Positions 5,592 through 11,305 of a stretch of 11,305 bases of DNA are shown here, in pieces. The DNA is taken from contig CAMLDZ010000104.1 of assembly GCA_946478985.1 (NCBI GenBank), positions 1 through 11,305 of the forward strand, read 5' to 3'. The stretch comes from an uncultured Solimonas sp. GTDB taxonomy: Bacteria > Pseudomonadota > Gammaproteobacteria > Nevskiales > Nevskiaceae. How positions within the stretch are numbered: position 1 is the first letter of the stretch; each line of letters begins with the position of its first letter. The notes beneath the pieces are model-generated. The model was not told the DNA's origin, did no database searches, and saw nothing but the letters and a program-made list of their open reading frames with translations. Position numbers and translations under genes: made by a program.

Positions 5592-7232
5592 GTGAAGCCG
5601 ATCATCGCCCCCCTCGATGTCAAGGCATGCTGGCGACTGGCCTGGCGCGCGGTGTTGTGCGTGCTGCTGGTATCGGCGCCCACGCTGCTGCTGGGTAACA
5701 GCGTCGACCATCCCCTCAATCCTGATGTTCTGCTTGCCGTACTGGCCTGCGCGGCGCTGGCCTCCGTATGGCGCGCGCGGCTGGCGATGCCGTGCGCGCT
5801 GTTGCTGACGGCGCTGCTGTTGTTGCGGCTCGCCGAGGCCGGCACGCAGCAGGCACTGGCACGGTCTTTCAATCTGGCGATGGACTGGCAGCTGGCGGCA
5901 CCGCTGCATGACCTGCTGCGCCGTAATCTGGGGCCGCCGGCATACCTCGTGGAGCTCGGCGTCGCATTGGGCCTGGCGGTGCTGACATGGATACTGGCGC
6001 AGCTGCTGCGCCGTCCAGCTCCGCGCAGCGCTGGCTGGTTGCTGCTGCCATGGCTGGGCGTGACCCTGATGTGGCCGCAGCAAGCGGCACCGTTGCTGTC
6101 GGCCGGCGCGACGCAGCTGCAGCGTGGCCTCGCGACCTGGCAGGAGCGTCGCCGTTTCGAGCCGACGCTGGCCGACGATCCGCTGGCGGCGATCGCCGAC
6201 ACCGATCTGTTCTCGGCGCTGCGCGGGGTTGACGTAATCGTCGCCTTCGTCGAGTCCTATGGCGCCGACACGCTCGACGATCCGCTGCACGCCGCGCAGG
6301 TCCGTGCCGAACTCGACAGCTGGCCGCAGCGCTTCGCCGCGCAAGGTCTTGCGGTGGCCAGTGCGCGATTCACGTCGCCGGTGCAGGGCGGCCAGTCCTG
6401 GTTGCCGCAAACCACGCTGCTCAGCGGCCGCTGGATCGACAGCCCGTTGCGCTACGCGCTGATCACCCGCGAAGGCCGCCAGCCCGGCATGCTGCCCCGC
6501 GATTTCGCACGTGCCGGCCATGACAGCATCGCGATCCGGCCGGCCAATGTGATGGCCTGGCTGGAGGCACCGGCGTACGGCTACGGCAAGATCATCGACG
6601 CCGCGGCCAGCGGCTATCGCGGGCCGGCGTTCAATTGGGTGACGATGCCGGACCAGTACACCTGGTCGCGGCTGCAGCGCGAGCGCGAACGCGAACGCGG
6701 CGGACGCGCGCGCTACATCGACGTCGCGCTGCTCAGCAGTCATGCGCCGTGGACGCCGATCCTGCCGCTGCTCGACGACTGGTCGCAGATCGGCGATGGC
6801 AGCGTCTACGCGCAGTGGGCGGGCAGCGGCGAATCACCCGACCAGCTGTGGCAGGACCCCGCGCGCGTGCGCGAGCACTACGCGATGGCGCTGCACTACT
6901 CGCTGGCGGTGATCGGTGCCTATGTTCAGCGCCATGTCGATGCGCACAGCCTGTTGATCGTGCTCGGCGATCATCCGGCGGCGCCGCTGGTCACCGGCGG
7001 CCCGCAGCACGAGGTGCCGATGCATGTGATCAGCGGCGATCCGGCGCTGGTGCAGCGTTTCATCGATGCCGGCTTCAGCGCCGGCAGCATCCCGCCGCAA
7101 CGCAAGACGGCGCCGCCGCTGAGTGCCTTCCGCAGCTGGTTCGCGAATGCCTTCAGCGGCTCAGGCGAGCGGCGCGTGCTGCTGCCGGCCGAGCAGCCAG
7201 ATCAGGTCTCGGCCGAACGAGCAGATCAGTAG
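5592..7232 (+). CDS. Membrane-anchored LtaS/sulfatase-fold (alkaline phosphatase superfamily) enzyme
   Basis: Predicted inner-membrane enzyme with about five N-terminal membrane segments (within residues 18-165) and a large extracytoplasmic alkaline-phosphatase-superfamily domain, the layout of LtaS, OpgB and phosphoethanolamine transferases. Motifs numbered from the chosen start: AFVESYG (E221), comparable to the ESF metal site of LtaS; GGQSWLPQTT (Ser269, or a nearby Thr, as nucleophile candidate); LSSHAPW (H384); and VLGDH (D460/H461), matching the LtaS metal pair. Expected chemistry is transfer or hydrolysis of a phospho- or sulfo-linked group; the substrate is unknown. The frame is open from 5508, but that part crosses the terminator hairpin, so I choose GTG 5592 (546 aa); GTG 5583 is the alternative. 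Its last 72 bp overlap the opposite-strand phosphatidyltransferase gene. A short (R-E) run is encoded by a 6-bp repeat at 6681-6698. Confidence 0.8.
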   Translation: MKPIIAPLDVKACWRLAWRAVLCVLLVSAPTLLLGNSVDHPLNPDVLLAVLACAALASVWRARLAMPCALLLTALLLLRLAEAGTQQALARSFNLAMDWQLAAPLHDLLRRNLGPPAYLVELGVALGLAVLTWILAQLLRRPAPRSAGWLLLPWLGVTLMWPQQAAPLLSAGATQLQRGLATWQERRRFEPTLADDPLAAIADTDLFSALRGVDVIVAFVESYGADTLDDPLHAAQVRAELDSWPQRFAAQGLAVASARFTSPVQGGQSWLPQTTLLSGRWIDSPLRYALITREGRQPGMLPRDFARAGHDSIAIRPANVMAWLEAPAYGYGKIIDAAASGYRGPAFNWVTMPDQYTWSRLQRERERERGGRARYIDVALLSSHAPWTPILPLLDDWSQIGDGSVYAQWAGSGESPDQLWQDPARVREHYAMALHYSLAVIGAYVQRHVDAHSLLIVLGDHPAAPLVTGGPQHEVPMHVISGDPALVQRFIDAGFSAGSIPPQRKTAPPLSAFRSWFANAFSGSGERRVLLPAEQPDQVSAERADQ

Positions 7233-7889
7233 CAGCAGCGCGATCGCCAGCAGCGGCGCGGCGAGCGCCGCCGGTGTCCACGGCGCCAATGCCAGCAGCA
7301 GCGCAGCGAGCTGGATCACGCAGACCAGCTTGGCGAAGAAGCTCGGCGGCACCTCGCCGCGCAGCCGCGGCCACGCCAGGGCCGCAGCCAGCAGCGCGTA
7401 GCGCATCAGGCCGATCGCCAGCACCCAGACGCCGGCACGCGCGCTGAGCCAGCAGGCCAGGCTCATCACCAGCACGAAGAACGCATCGAGTTCCATGTCG
7501 AAGGCCGCGCCGAACGGCGAGGCGGTCTGCGTGTGCCGCGCCACCGCGCCGTCGATGCCGTCGAGCAGCAGCGCCAGCAGGCTCAGCACGCAGCACGGCA
7601 GCGCATGCGCGCGCAGCCATTCCGGCACCACCAGACAGCCGGCAATCGCTGCAATCAGAAGACCGCGCAGATAGGTGAGGCGATTGGCGGGGCCCAGGCC
7701 GCGCAGCGCGCTGCCCGGTGTCCAGAAGCGCAGCACCAGCAGCGCGATGATGGCCGCAACCGCCAGCGCGGCGAGCGTCGCGCCGAGCGGCAGCGACAGC
7801 ATGGTGGCGATGGCCGCCAGCAGCAGCGAACCCGCGCCCAGCTCGACGGCGACGCGCTGTCGCGATTTGCGTAGGCTTGCGCTTTCCAT
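7161..7889 (-). CDS. CDP-alcohol phosphatidyltransferase family protein
   Basis: Integral membrane enzyme that transfers a phospho-group from a CDP-alcohol (CDP-diacylglycerol or similar) to an alcohol such as glycerol-3-phosphate or inositol phosphate. The 242-aa protein is hydrophobic with about six membrane segments and a perfect family signature at residues 110-135: D110, D113-G114, A117-R118, G127, D131 and D135, in the spacing D-x2-DG-x2-AR-x8-G-x3-D-x3-D. The ATG at 7889 is preceded by GGAGAG 11 nt upstream. In-frame extensions to 7976 would run into the divergent MDR gene and are rejected. It has an unusual N-terminal stretch with two extra hydrophobic segments (about 20-55) before the catalytic part. 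It is opposite in strand to its neighbours: 17 bp separate its ATG from that of the MDR gene, and its 3' end overlaps the LtaS-like gene. The acceptor alcohol cannot be told. Confidence 0.9.
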   Translation of the reverse strand: MESASLRKSRQRVAVELGAGSLLLAAIATMLSLPLGATLAALAVAAIIALLVLRFWTPGSALRGLGPANRLTYLRGLLIAAIAGCLVVPEWLRAHALPCCVLSLLALLLDGIDGAVARHTQTASPFGAAFDMELDAFFVLVMSLACWLSARAGVWVLAIGLMRYALLAAALAWPRLRGEVPPSFFAKLVCVIQLAALLLALAPWTPAALAAPLLAIALLLLICSFGRDLIWLLGRQQHAPLA

Positions 7890-7906
7890 CTTTGCTGCCG
7901 CTCTCC

Positions 7907-8887
7907 ATGTCCAAGCGCAAGGCGCGCGCGTTCTGGGTCCTCGCACCCGGCCGTGGTGAAATCCGTGACGAAACACTCGCCGCGCCGCAGCCGGGGCAGG
8001 CGCTGGTGCGCACGCGCTACAGCGGCATCAGCCGCGGCACCGAGAGCCTGGTATTCCAGGGCCGGGTGCCGGCCAGCCAATACACGCTGATGCGGGCGCC
8101 GCACCAGGCCGGCGAATTTCCCGGGCCGCTCAAGTACGGCTACATCAACGTCGGCATGGTAGAGCAGGGGCCGGCCGAATGGTGCGGCCGCCGTGTGTTC
8201 TGCCTGTATCCGCACCAGACCGAATACGTCGTGCCGGTCGAGGCGCTGCTGCCGCTGCCGGACGATCTGCCGGATGCCCGAGCGCTGCTCGCCGCCAACA
8301 TGGAAACCGCGATCAATGCGCTATGGGACGCCGCGCCGCGCGTCGGCGACCGCATCGCCGTGATCGGCGCCGGCGTGCTCGGCACGCTGGTCGCGAGCCT
8401 GGCGGCGCGGATCGCCGGCACGCAGGTGCAGCTGATCGACATCGACCCGGCACGCGCCGCCGTCGCGGCTTCGCTCGGCGTCGGGTTCTGTTTGCCGGAC
8501 GCAGCCGCAGCCGACTGCGATCTGGTGTTCCACGCCAGCGCTTCGGAAGCCGGCTTGCAGCTGGCCTTGCGACTGGCGGGCCTGGAGGCGGAGATCATCG
8601 AGCTGTCGTGGTTCGGCGACCGCAGCGTCGCGCTGCCGCTGGGCGAGGCCTTCCATGCGCGGCGGCTGACGATCCGCGCCAGTCAGGTCGGCCAGGTCTC
8701 GCCGTCGCGCCGCGCGCGCTGGTCTTACTCGCGACGCCTGCAGCTCGCGCTCGAACTGCTGCGCGACGCGCGCTACGACGCGCTGCTGGGCGAGGAATCG
8801 GCGTTCGACGATCTGCCGCAAACGATGGCGCGGCTCGCCGTCACGCCCGGCAGCGCGCTCTGCCATCGCATTCGCTACGAGTCCTGA
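7907..8887 (+). CDS. MDR superfamily oxidoreductase lacking zinc ligands (BchC-like)
   Basis: The 326-aa protein has the medium-chain dehydrogenase/reductase layout: a GroES-like domain (about 1-125), then a Rossmann domain with [10 protein letters not shown] (G154, G156, G159) and LIDID, where Asp178 at the end of the second strand suggests NAD(H) rather than NADP(H). The usual GICGTD zinc Cys is replaced in [10 protein letters not shown] (38-47), and the GHE motif is replaced by KYGYINVG (76-83). The four-Cys structural zinc loop is absent. It therefore probably works without zinc, like BchC-type or quinone-oxidoreductase-type members. The ATG at 7907 gives [15 protein letters not shown]; no Shine-Dalgarno sequence is visible. 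It starts the plus-strand operon and precedes the PTPS-like gene by 22 bp. The substrate is unknown. Database pipelines may call it zinc-binding alcohol dehydrogenase, which the sequence does not support. Confidence 0.85.
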   Translation: MSKRKARAFWVLAPGRGEIRDETLAAPQPGQALVRTRYSGISRGTESLVFQGRVPASQYTLMRAPHQAGEFPGPLKYGYINVGMVEQGPAEWCGRRVFCLYPHQTEYVVPVEALLPLPDDLPDARALLAANMETAINALWDAAPRVGDRIAVIGAGVLGTLVASLAARIAGTQVQLIDIDPARAAVAASLGVGFCLPDAAAADCDLVFHASASEAGLQLALRLAGLEAEIIELSWFGDRSVALPLGEAFHARRLTIRASQVGQVSPSRRARWSYSRRLQLALELLRDARYDALLGEESAFDDLPQTMARLAVTPGSALCHRIRYES

Positions 8888-8909
8888 AAGTCACCACCGG
8901 AGTTCCTGC

Positions 8910-9314
8910 ATGTTCAGTGTCACCGTCCGCGATCACGTGATGATCGCGCACAGCTTTCGCGGCGAGGTCTTTGGCCCGGCGCAGCGCCTGCACGGCGCCA
9001 CCTATGTGATCGACGTGACGTTCAAGCGCCCCGAACTCGACGCCGACGGTCTGGTGGTCGACATCGGCCTGGCCAGCCGCGCGGTTTCGGCGGTGCTGCG
9101 CGCGTTCGACTACCGCAATCTCGACGACGAGCCGGTGTTCAAGGGCATCAACACCACCACCGAATATCTCGCCAAGTACGTGTTCGACCGCGTGGTCGAC
9201 GCGATCCGCGCCGGTGAAGTCGGCGAGACCGCGCGCGGCCTCACCGCGCTGGCCGTGGTGCTGCGCGAGTCGCACGTCGCCGCCGCCGGCTACGAGGCGG
9301 CGCTGTCGCTGTGA
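8910..9314 (+). CDS. PTPS/QueD-fold protein with degenerate active site
   Basis: The 134-aa protein is a recognisable T-fold homologue of 6-pyruvoyl-tetrahydropterin synthase / 6-carboxytetrahydropterin synthase. By-eye alignment to E. coli QueD: IAHSF (H14) matches AAHRL (zinc H16); [12 protein letters not shown] (21-32) matches GHKCGRLHGHSF, so catalytic Cys27 is Ala24, zinc H31 is His28 and zinc H33 is Ala30; FDYRNLD matches LDHHYLN, so catalytic His71 is Tyr68 while Asp67 is kept; NTTTEYLA matches NPTSEVLA; and LRES (E120) matches the substrate-anchoring Glu. The fold and probable pterin pocket are kept but the known chemistry is lost. The start is firm: GGAG 7 nt before the ATG. It sits 22 bp after the MDR gene and its stop overlaps the first ATG of a chained start region. 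It should not be annotated as queD. Confidence 0.88.
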   Translation: MFSVTVRDHVMIAHSFRGEVFGPAQRLHGATYVIDVTFKRPELDADGLVVDIGLASRAVSAVLRAFDYRNLDDEPVFKGINTTTEYLAKYVFDRVVDAIRAGEVGETARGLTALAVVLRESHVAAAGYEAALSL

Positions 9315-9355
9315 TGTCGCCGCGCTGATGCCCCCGCGCTGATGCCCAGGCTGCA
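9312..9355 (+). repeat. 14-bp tandem repeat with chained TGATG stop/start overlaps
   Basis: Three 14-bp units start at 9314, 9328 and 9342: ATGTCGCCGCGCTG, ATGCCCCCGCGCTG and ATGCCCAGGCTGCA. The third diverges after its first seven bases. The stop of the PTPS-like gene (9312-9314) overlaps ATG 9314. The tiny frame from there (M-S-P-R) ends in a TGA overlapping ATG 9328, and the next (M-P-P-R) ends in a TGA overlapping ATG 9342, the glycosyltransferase start. No Shine-Dalgarno sequence precedes 9342, which fits re-initiation. Confidence 0.7.
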
Positions 9356-10388
9356 TCTGCTGGTACCGGGGCCGCTCGATCGCGCCAGCGGCGGCTCGCG
9401 CTACGACCGCCGCATGGCGCAGGAACTGCGCGCGCTCGGCTGGACGGTCGAGGTCGCCGAACTCGCCGGCGCATTTCCGGATGGCGATGCGCCGGCGCGG
9501 CAGGCGCTGCGGGCCGCGCTCGCCGCGTGCCCGGACGATGCCTGCGTGCTGATCGACGGTCTCGCCGGTTCGGCGCTGCCGGAGCTTCTGGCCGCCGAAG
9601 CGGCGAGGCTGCGGATGCTGCTGCTGATCCATCTGCCGCTGGCCGAAGCGGTCGCGCTGAGCGCGGCGCAGCGCGCCGAGCTGCTGGCGCGCGAAACCCG
9701 CGCGCTGGCGCAGGTGCGCGGCGCCGTTGTCACCAGCCCGTACTCGCGAGGCTGCCTGCTGCGCTACGGCGTCGCGCCGGCACGCATCGCCGTCGTGCAG
9801 CCGGGCACCGATCCGGCGCCGCCTGCGGTAGGTAGCGGCAGCGCAGGGCCGCAACTGCTCTGCGTCGCCGCGGTCAGCGCGCAGAAGGGTCATGACGTGC
9901 TGATCGAAGCGCTCGCGCTGCTGCGCGACCGGGCGTGGACGCTGCGCTGCGTCGGCGCGCTCGATGCCGCGCCGGATTTCGTCGCGAGCCTGCGCGCACG
10001 CATCGCGGCGCTGCGGCTGGCATCGCGCGTGCAGTTCAGCGGCGCGCTGGATCAGGCCGGCGTCGCCGACGCCTACGCGCAGGCCGACCTGTTCGTGCTG
10101 CCGACGCGGCTCGATACCTACGGCATGGTGCTGAGCGAGGCCGCGGTGCGCGGCCTGCCGATCGTCAGCACGCGCAGCGGCGGCATCGCGCAGACGCTGC
10201 CGGCCGATGCCGCGCTGCTGGTGCCGCCGGAGGACGCGCTGGCCCTGGCAGACGCGCTGCGGCGCGTGCTCGATGACGAGGCCTTGCGCGAGGCATTGAG
10301 CAAGGCCGCGCTGCGCGCGCGCTTCGACAGCTGGCCGCAGGCCGCGCAGCGCCTCGCTGCCGCATTGCTGGATCTCGCCGGCGCATGA
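9342..10388 (+). CDS. GT4-family (GT-B fold) glycosyltransferase
   Basis: The 348-aa cytoplasmic or membrane-associated retaining glycosyltransferase of family GT4 transfers a sugar from a nucleotide-sugar donor to a lipid or saccharide acceptor. The N-terminal domain begins HLLVPGPLDRASGGSRYDRR (5-24) with the GG loop typical of GT-B enzymes. The C-terminal donor domain contains AAVSAQKGHDVLIEAL (K182), a strand VQFSGALD, then VLPTRLDTYGMVLSEA. The EX7E motif is present as D258-x7-E266, with Asp replacing the first Glu. GLPIVSTRSGGI follows, as expected for donor binding. The acceptor and sugar are unknown. The ATG at 9342 has no Shine-Dalgarno sequence and lies at the end of the TGATG chain. 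Its stop overlaps the start of the next gene by 4 bp (ATGA), so both are translationally coupled. Confidence 0.9.
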   Translation: MPRLHLLVPGPLDRASGGSRYDRRMAQELRALGWTVEVAELAGAFPDGDAPARQALRAALAACPDDACVLIDGLAGSALPELLAAEAARLRMLLLIHLPLAEAVALSAAQRAELLARETRALAQVRGAVVTSPYSRGCLLRYGVAPARIAVVQPGTDPAPPAVGSGSAGPQLLCVAAVSAQKGHDVLIEALALLRDRAWTLRCVGALDAAPDFVASLRARIAALRLASRVQFSGALDQAGVADAYAQADLFVLPTRLDTYGMVLSEAAVRGLPIVSTRSGGIAQTLPADAALLVPPEDALALADALRRVLDDEALREALSKAALRARFDSWPQAAQRLAAALLDLAGA

Positions 10389-11254
10389 AGCGGCTGCTGC
10401 GCCTGGGCGTAAGCGCAGCGCTGCTCGTCGCGGTGTTCGTTCTTGTCGATCGCGAGCATGTCTTCGCGGCGCTGCGGCAGCTGCCGCCGGCGCTGCTGCT
10501 GCTCGCGCTGGTGCTGGCCGCGGTGCAGATCGCCCTGGCTGCGGCGCGCTGGTCGTACACCGCCGCCCGGCTCGGCGTGCCGCTGCGTTTCATGCGGGCG
10601 TTCGCCGAATGCTACGCCGCCAGTTTCATCAACCAGGTCCTGCCCGGTGGCGTGCTCGGCGATGTCTCCCGTGCCTGGCACCACGCGCGTGCGGTCGATG
10701 CGCGCGGCGCGGCGGTGCGCGCCGTGGTCTTCGAGCGGGTCATGGGCCAGCTGGCGCTGGTATTGGCGACGCTGCTCGCCTGGCTCGCGCAACCGCAGCT
10801 GCTGACGCTGCCCTTGCTGCAGGCCGTGCTGGTCGTGGCACTGGTCTTGTTGCTGGCAGCGGTGTGGCTGCGCCGCCGTCGCCGCGCCGGCTGGCTTGCC
10901 GACACGCTGCGCGATCTGCGCCGCGCCTGGTGGCCGCCGGCTGTGCTGCTGCGGCAGCTGCTGCTGTCGTGGCTGCTGCTGGCGACCTTGCTGCCGGTCT
11001 ACGTGCTCGCCGCGCGCAGTGCCGGCGTGCAGGCCTCGCTGCCGGTGCTGCTGCCGCTGCTGCTGAGCACGCTGCTGGCGATGGCGATCCCGCTCGGCTT
11101 CGCCGGCTGGGGCTGGCGCGAAGGCGCAGCGGCGCTGGCCTGGACCGCCGCCGGCCTGGATCCGGCACAGGGCGTCGCCGCGTCGATGCTCTACGGCGTG
11201 CTGGCGCTGGCCGGCAGCCTGCCGGGGGCGCTGCTGCTGATCCGGCTGCGCTAG
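10385..11254 (+). CDS. UPF0104 / LPG-synthase-type multi-pass membrane protein
   Basis: The 289-aa inner-membrane protein with about eight hydrophobic segments belongs to the family of the MprF flippase/synthase membrane domain (annotated as lysylphosphatidylglycerol synthase TM region or flippase-like). Conserved features are ARWSYTAARLG after the second segment, the signature NQVLPGGVLGDVSRAW (83-98), an ER pair (E117-R118), and GFAGWGWREGA in the C-terminal half. There is no soluble aminoacyl-transferase domain, so it cannot make lysyl-PG itself. In glycolipid clusters such proteins often accompany GT4 enzymes and are thought to help move or present the lipid, but this is not proven. It overlaps the glycosyltransferase gene by 4 bp. 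It is slightly short for the family, and its stop codon lies inside the right repeat motif, so the natural C-terminus may have been altered. Confidence 0.85.
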   Translation: MKRLLRLGVSAALLVAVFVLVDREHVFAALRQLPPALLLLALVLAAVQIALAAARWSYTAARLGVPLRFMRAFAECYAASFINQVLPGGVLGDVSRAWHHARAVDARGAAVRAVVFERVMGQLALVLATLLAWLAQPQLLTLPLLQAVLVVALVLLLAAVWLRRRRRAGWLADTLRDLRRAWWPPAVLLRQLLLSWLLLATLLPVYVLAARSAGVQASLPVLLPLLLSTLLAMAIPLGFAGWGWREGAAALAWTAAGLDPAQGVAASMLYGVLALAGSLPGALLLIRLR

Positions 11255-11270
11255 GGCCTGTTGACACTAT
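11246..11270 (+). repeat. Right copy of 25-bp terminal motif
   Basis: CTGCG followed by CTAGGGCCTGTTGACACTAT. The TAG is the stop codon of the UPF0104 gene. The sequence matches 23 of 25 bases of the minus strand of 61-85. The part after the stop codon, GGCCTGTTGACACTAT, marks a sharp change to AT-rich sequence. From memory, ends of the form GGG-CTGTTGACA occur in IS5/IS427-like elements that insert at TA/CTAG-type sites; I cannot verify that here. Confidence 0.6.
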
Positions 11271-11305
11271 TCAATTACGGTTGTTCTGTTGAATACTTCT
11301 GCGAT
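11255..11305. other. AT-rich right margin, possible mobile element end
   Basis: After the UPF0104 stop, the base composition drops abruptly: 11261-11305 has 16 G/C of 45, against a strongly G/C-rich gene just before. It contains a TTGACA (11261-11266) without a properly spaced -10 box. It also contains a 7-bp inverted repeat, TATTCAA (11268-11274) and TTGAATA (11289-11295), around a 14-nt spacer. No gene is visible before the window ends. Confidence 0.5.

Noticed and set aside
6681..6698. 6-bp repeat encoding an R-E run as a microsatellite or phase-variable tract
   Set aside because: There are only three imperfect units in frame, so unit changes would not switch the gene off. It is probably just a charged linker.
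5337..6743. A 468-codon minus-strand open frame across tRNA-Ser and the LtaS-like gene
   Set aside because: It runs antisense through the tRNA and terminator, and its translation is rich in R, Q and G without domain signatures.
7890..7976. Longer phosphatidyltransferase start at 7976
   Set aside because: The extra residues are antisense to the start of the MDR gene and rich in R/H/W. The ATG at 7889 has a good Shine-Dalgarno sequence.
1..11305. CRISPR array, riboswitch, toxin-antitoxin or phage defence module
   Set aside because: I found no regularly spaced repeats, no recognisable riboswitch core, no antitoxin beside the PIN-PhoH gene and no defence-type domains in the accessory cluster.

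Overview
The window is a high-GC, gene-dense bacterial chromosome segment. Gene content and order (phoH, bcp and gcvR on one strand; dapA, a small lipoprotein gene and tRNA-Ser divergent from them) suggest a gammaproteobacterium near Xanthomonadales/Nevskiales. That placement is inference from gene content and protein style, not a database result.

Left block (about 1-5565), housekeeping. Minus strand, in order of transcription: a GcvR-like two-ACT-domain regulator, a Bcp-type peroxiredoxin, a structured 279-bp gap, a PIN-PhoH ATPase, an unrecognised 110-aa protein and a TSUP (TauE/SafE) permease. Plus strand: dapA, with the catalytic Lys at the canonical position 161; a 119-aa lipoprotein whose GTG start overlaps the dapA stop and whose mature N-terminus resembles the BamD-binding segment of BamC; and tRNA-Ser(GGA) with its own -10 box, followed by an intrinsic terminator.

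Right block (about 5592-11254), the interesting part: six genes that look like an uncharacterised envelope/lipid pathway. They are a membrane-anchored LtaS/sulfatase-fold enzyme, a CDP-alcohol phosphatidyltransferase with a perfect signature, an MDR oxidoreductase lacking the zinc ligands, a PTPS/QueD-fold protein lacking the catalytic Cys, catalytic His and one zinc His, a GT4 glycosyltransferase, and a UPF0104/LPG-synthase-type multi-pass membrane protein. The last four form a tight plus-strand operon with an unusual chain of stop/start overlaps. The phosphatidyltransferase is on the opposite strand: it shares 72 bp of coding 3' end with the LtaS-like gene and has only 17 bp between its start codon and that of the MDR gene. 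A reasonable model is that the phosphatidyltransferase makes a phospho-headgroup lipid, GT4 glycosylates it, UPF0104 has a membrane transport-like role, the LtaS-like enzyme transfers or cleaves the phosphate-linked group outside, and the MDR/PTPS-like pair makes or modifies a small precursor. The chemistry is unknown.

Both ends of the window carry the same 25-bp motif (23/25 identical, core GGGCCTGTTRACRCTAT) in inverted orientation, each directly on the stop codon of the outermost gene. At the right end the sequence turns abruptly AT-rich, so the motif is probably the end of a dispersed or mobile repeat.
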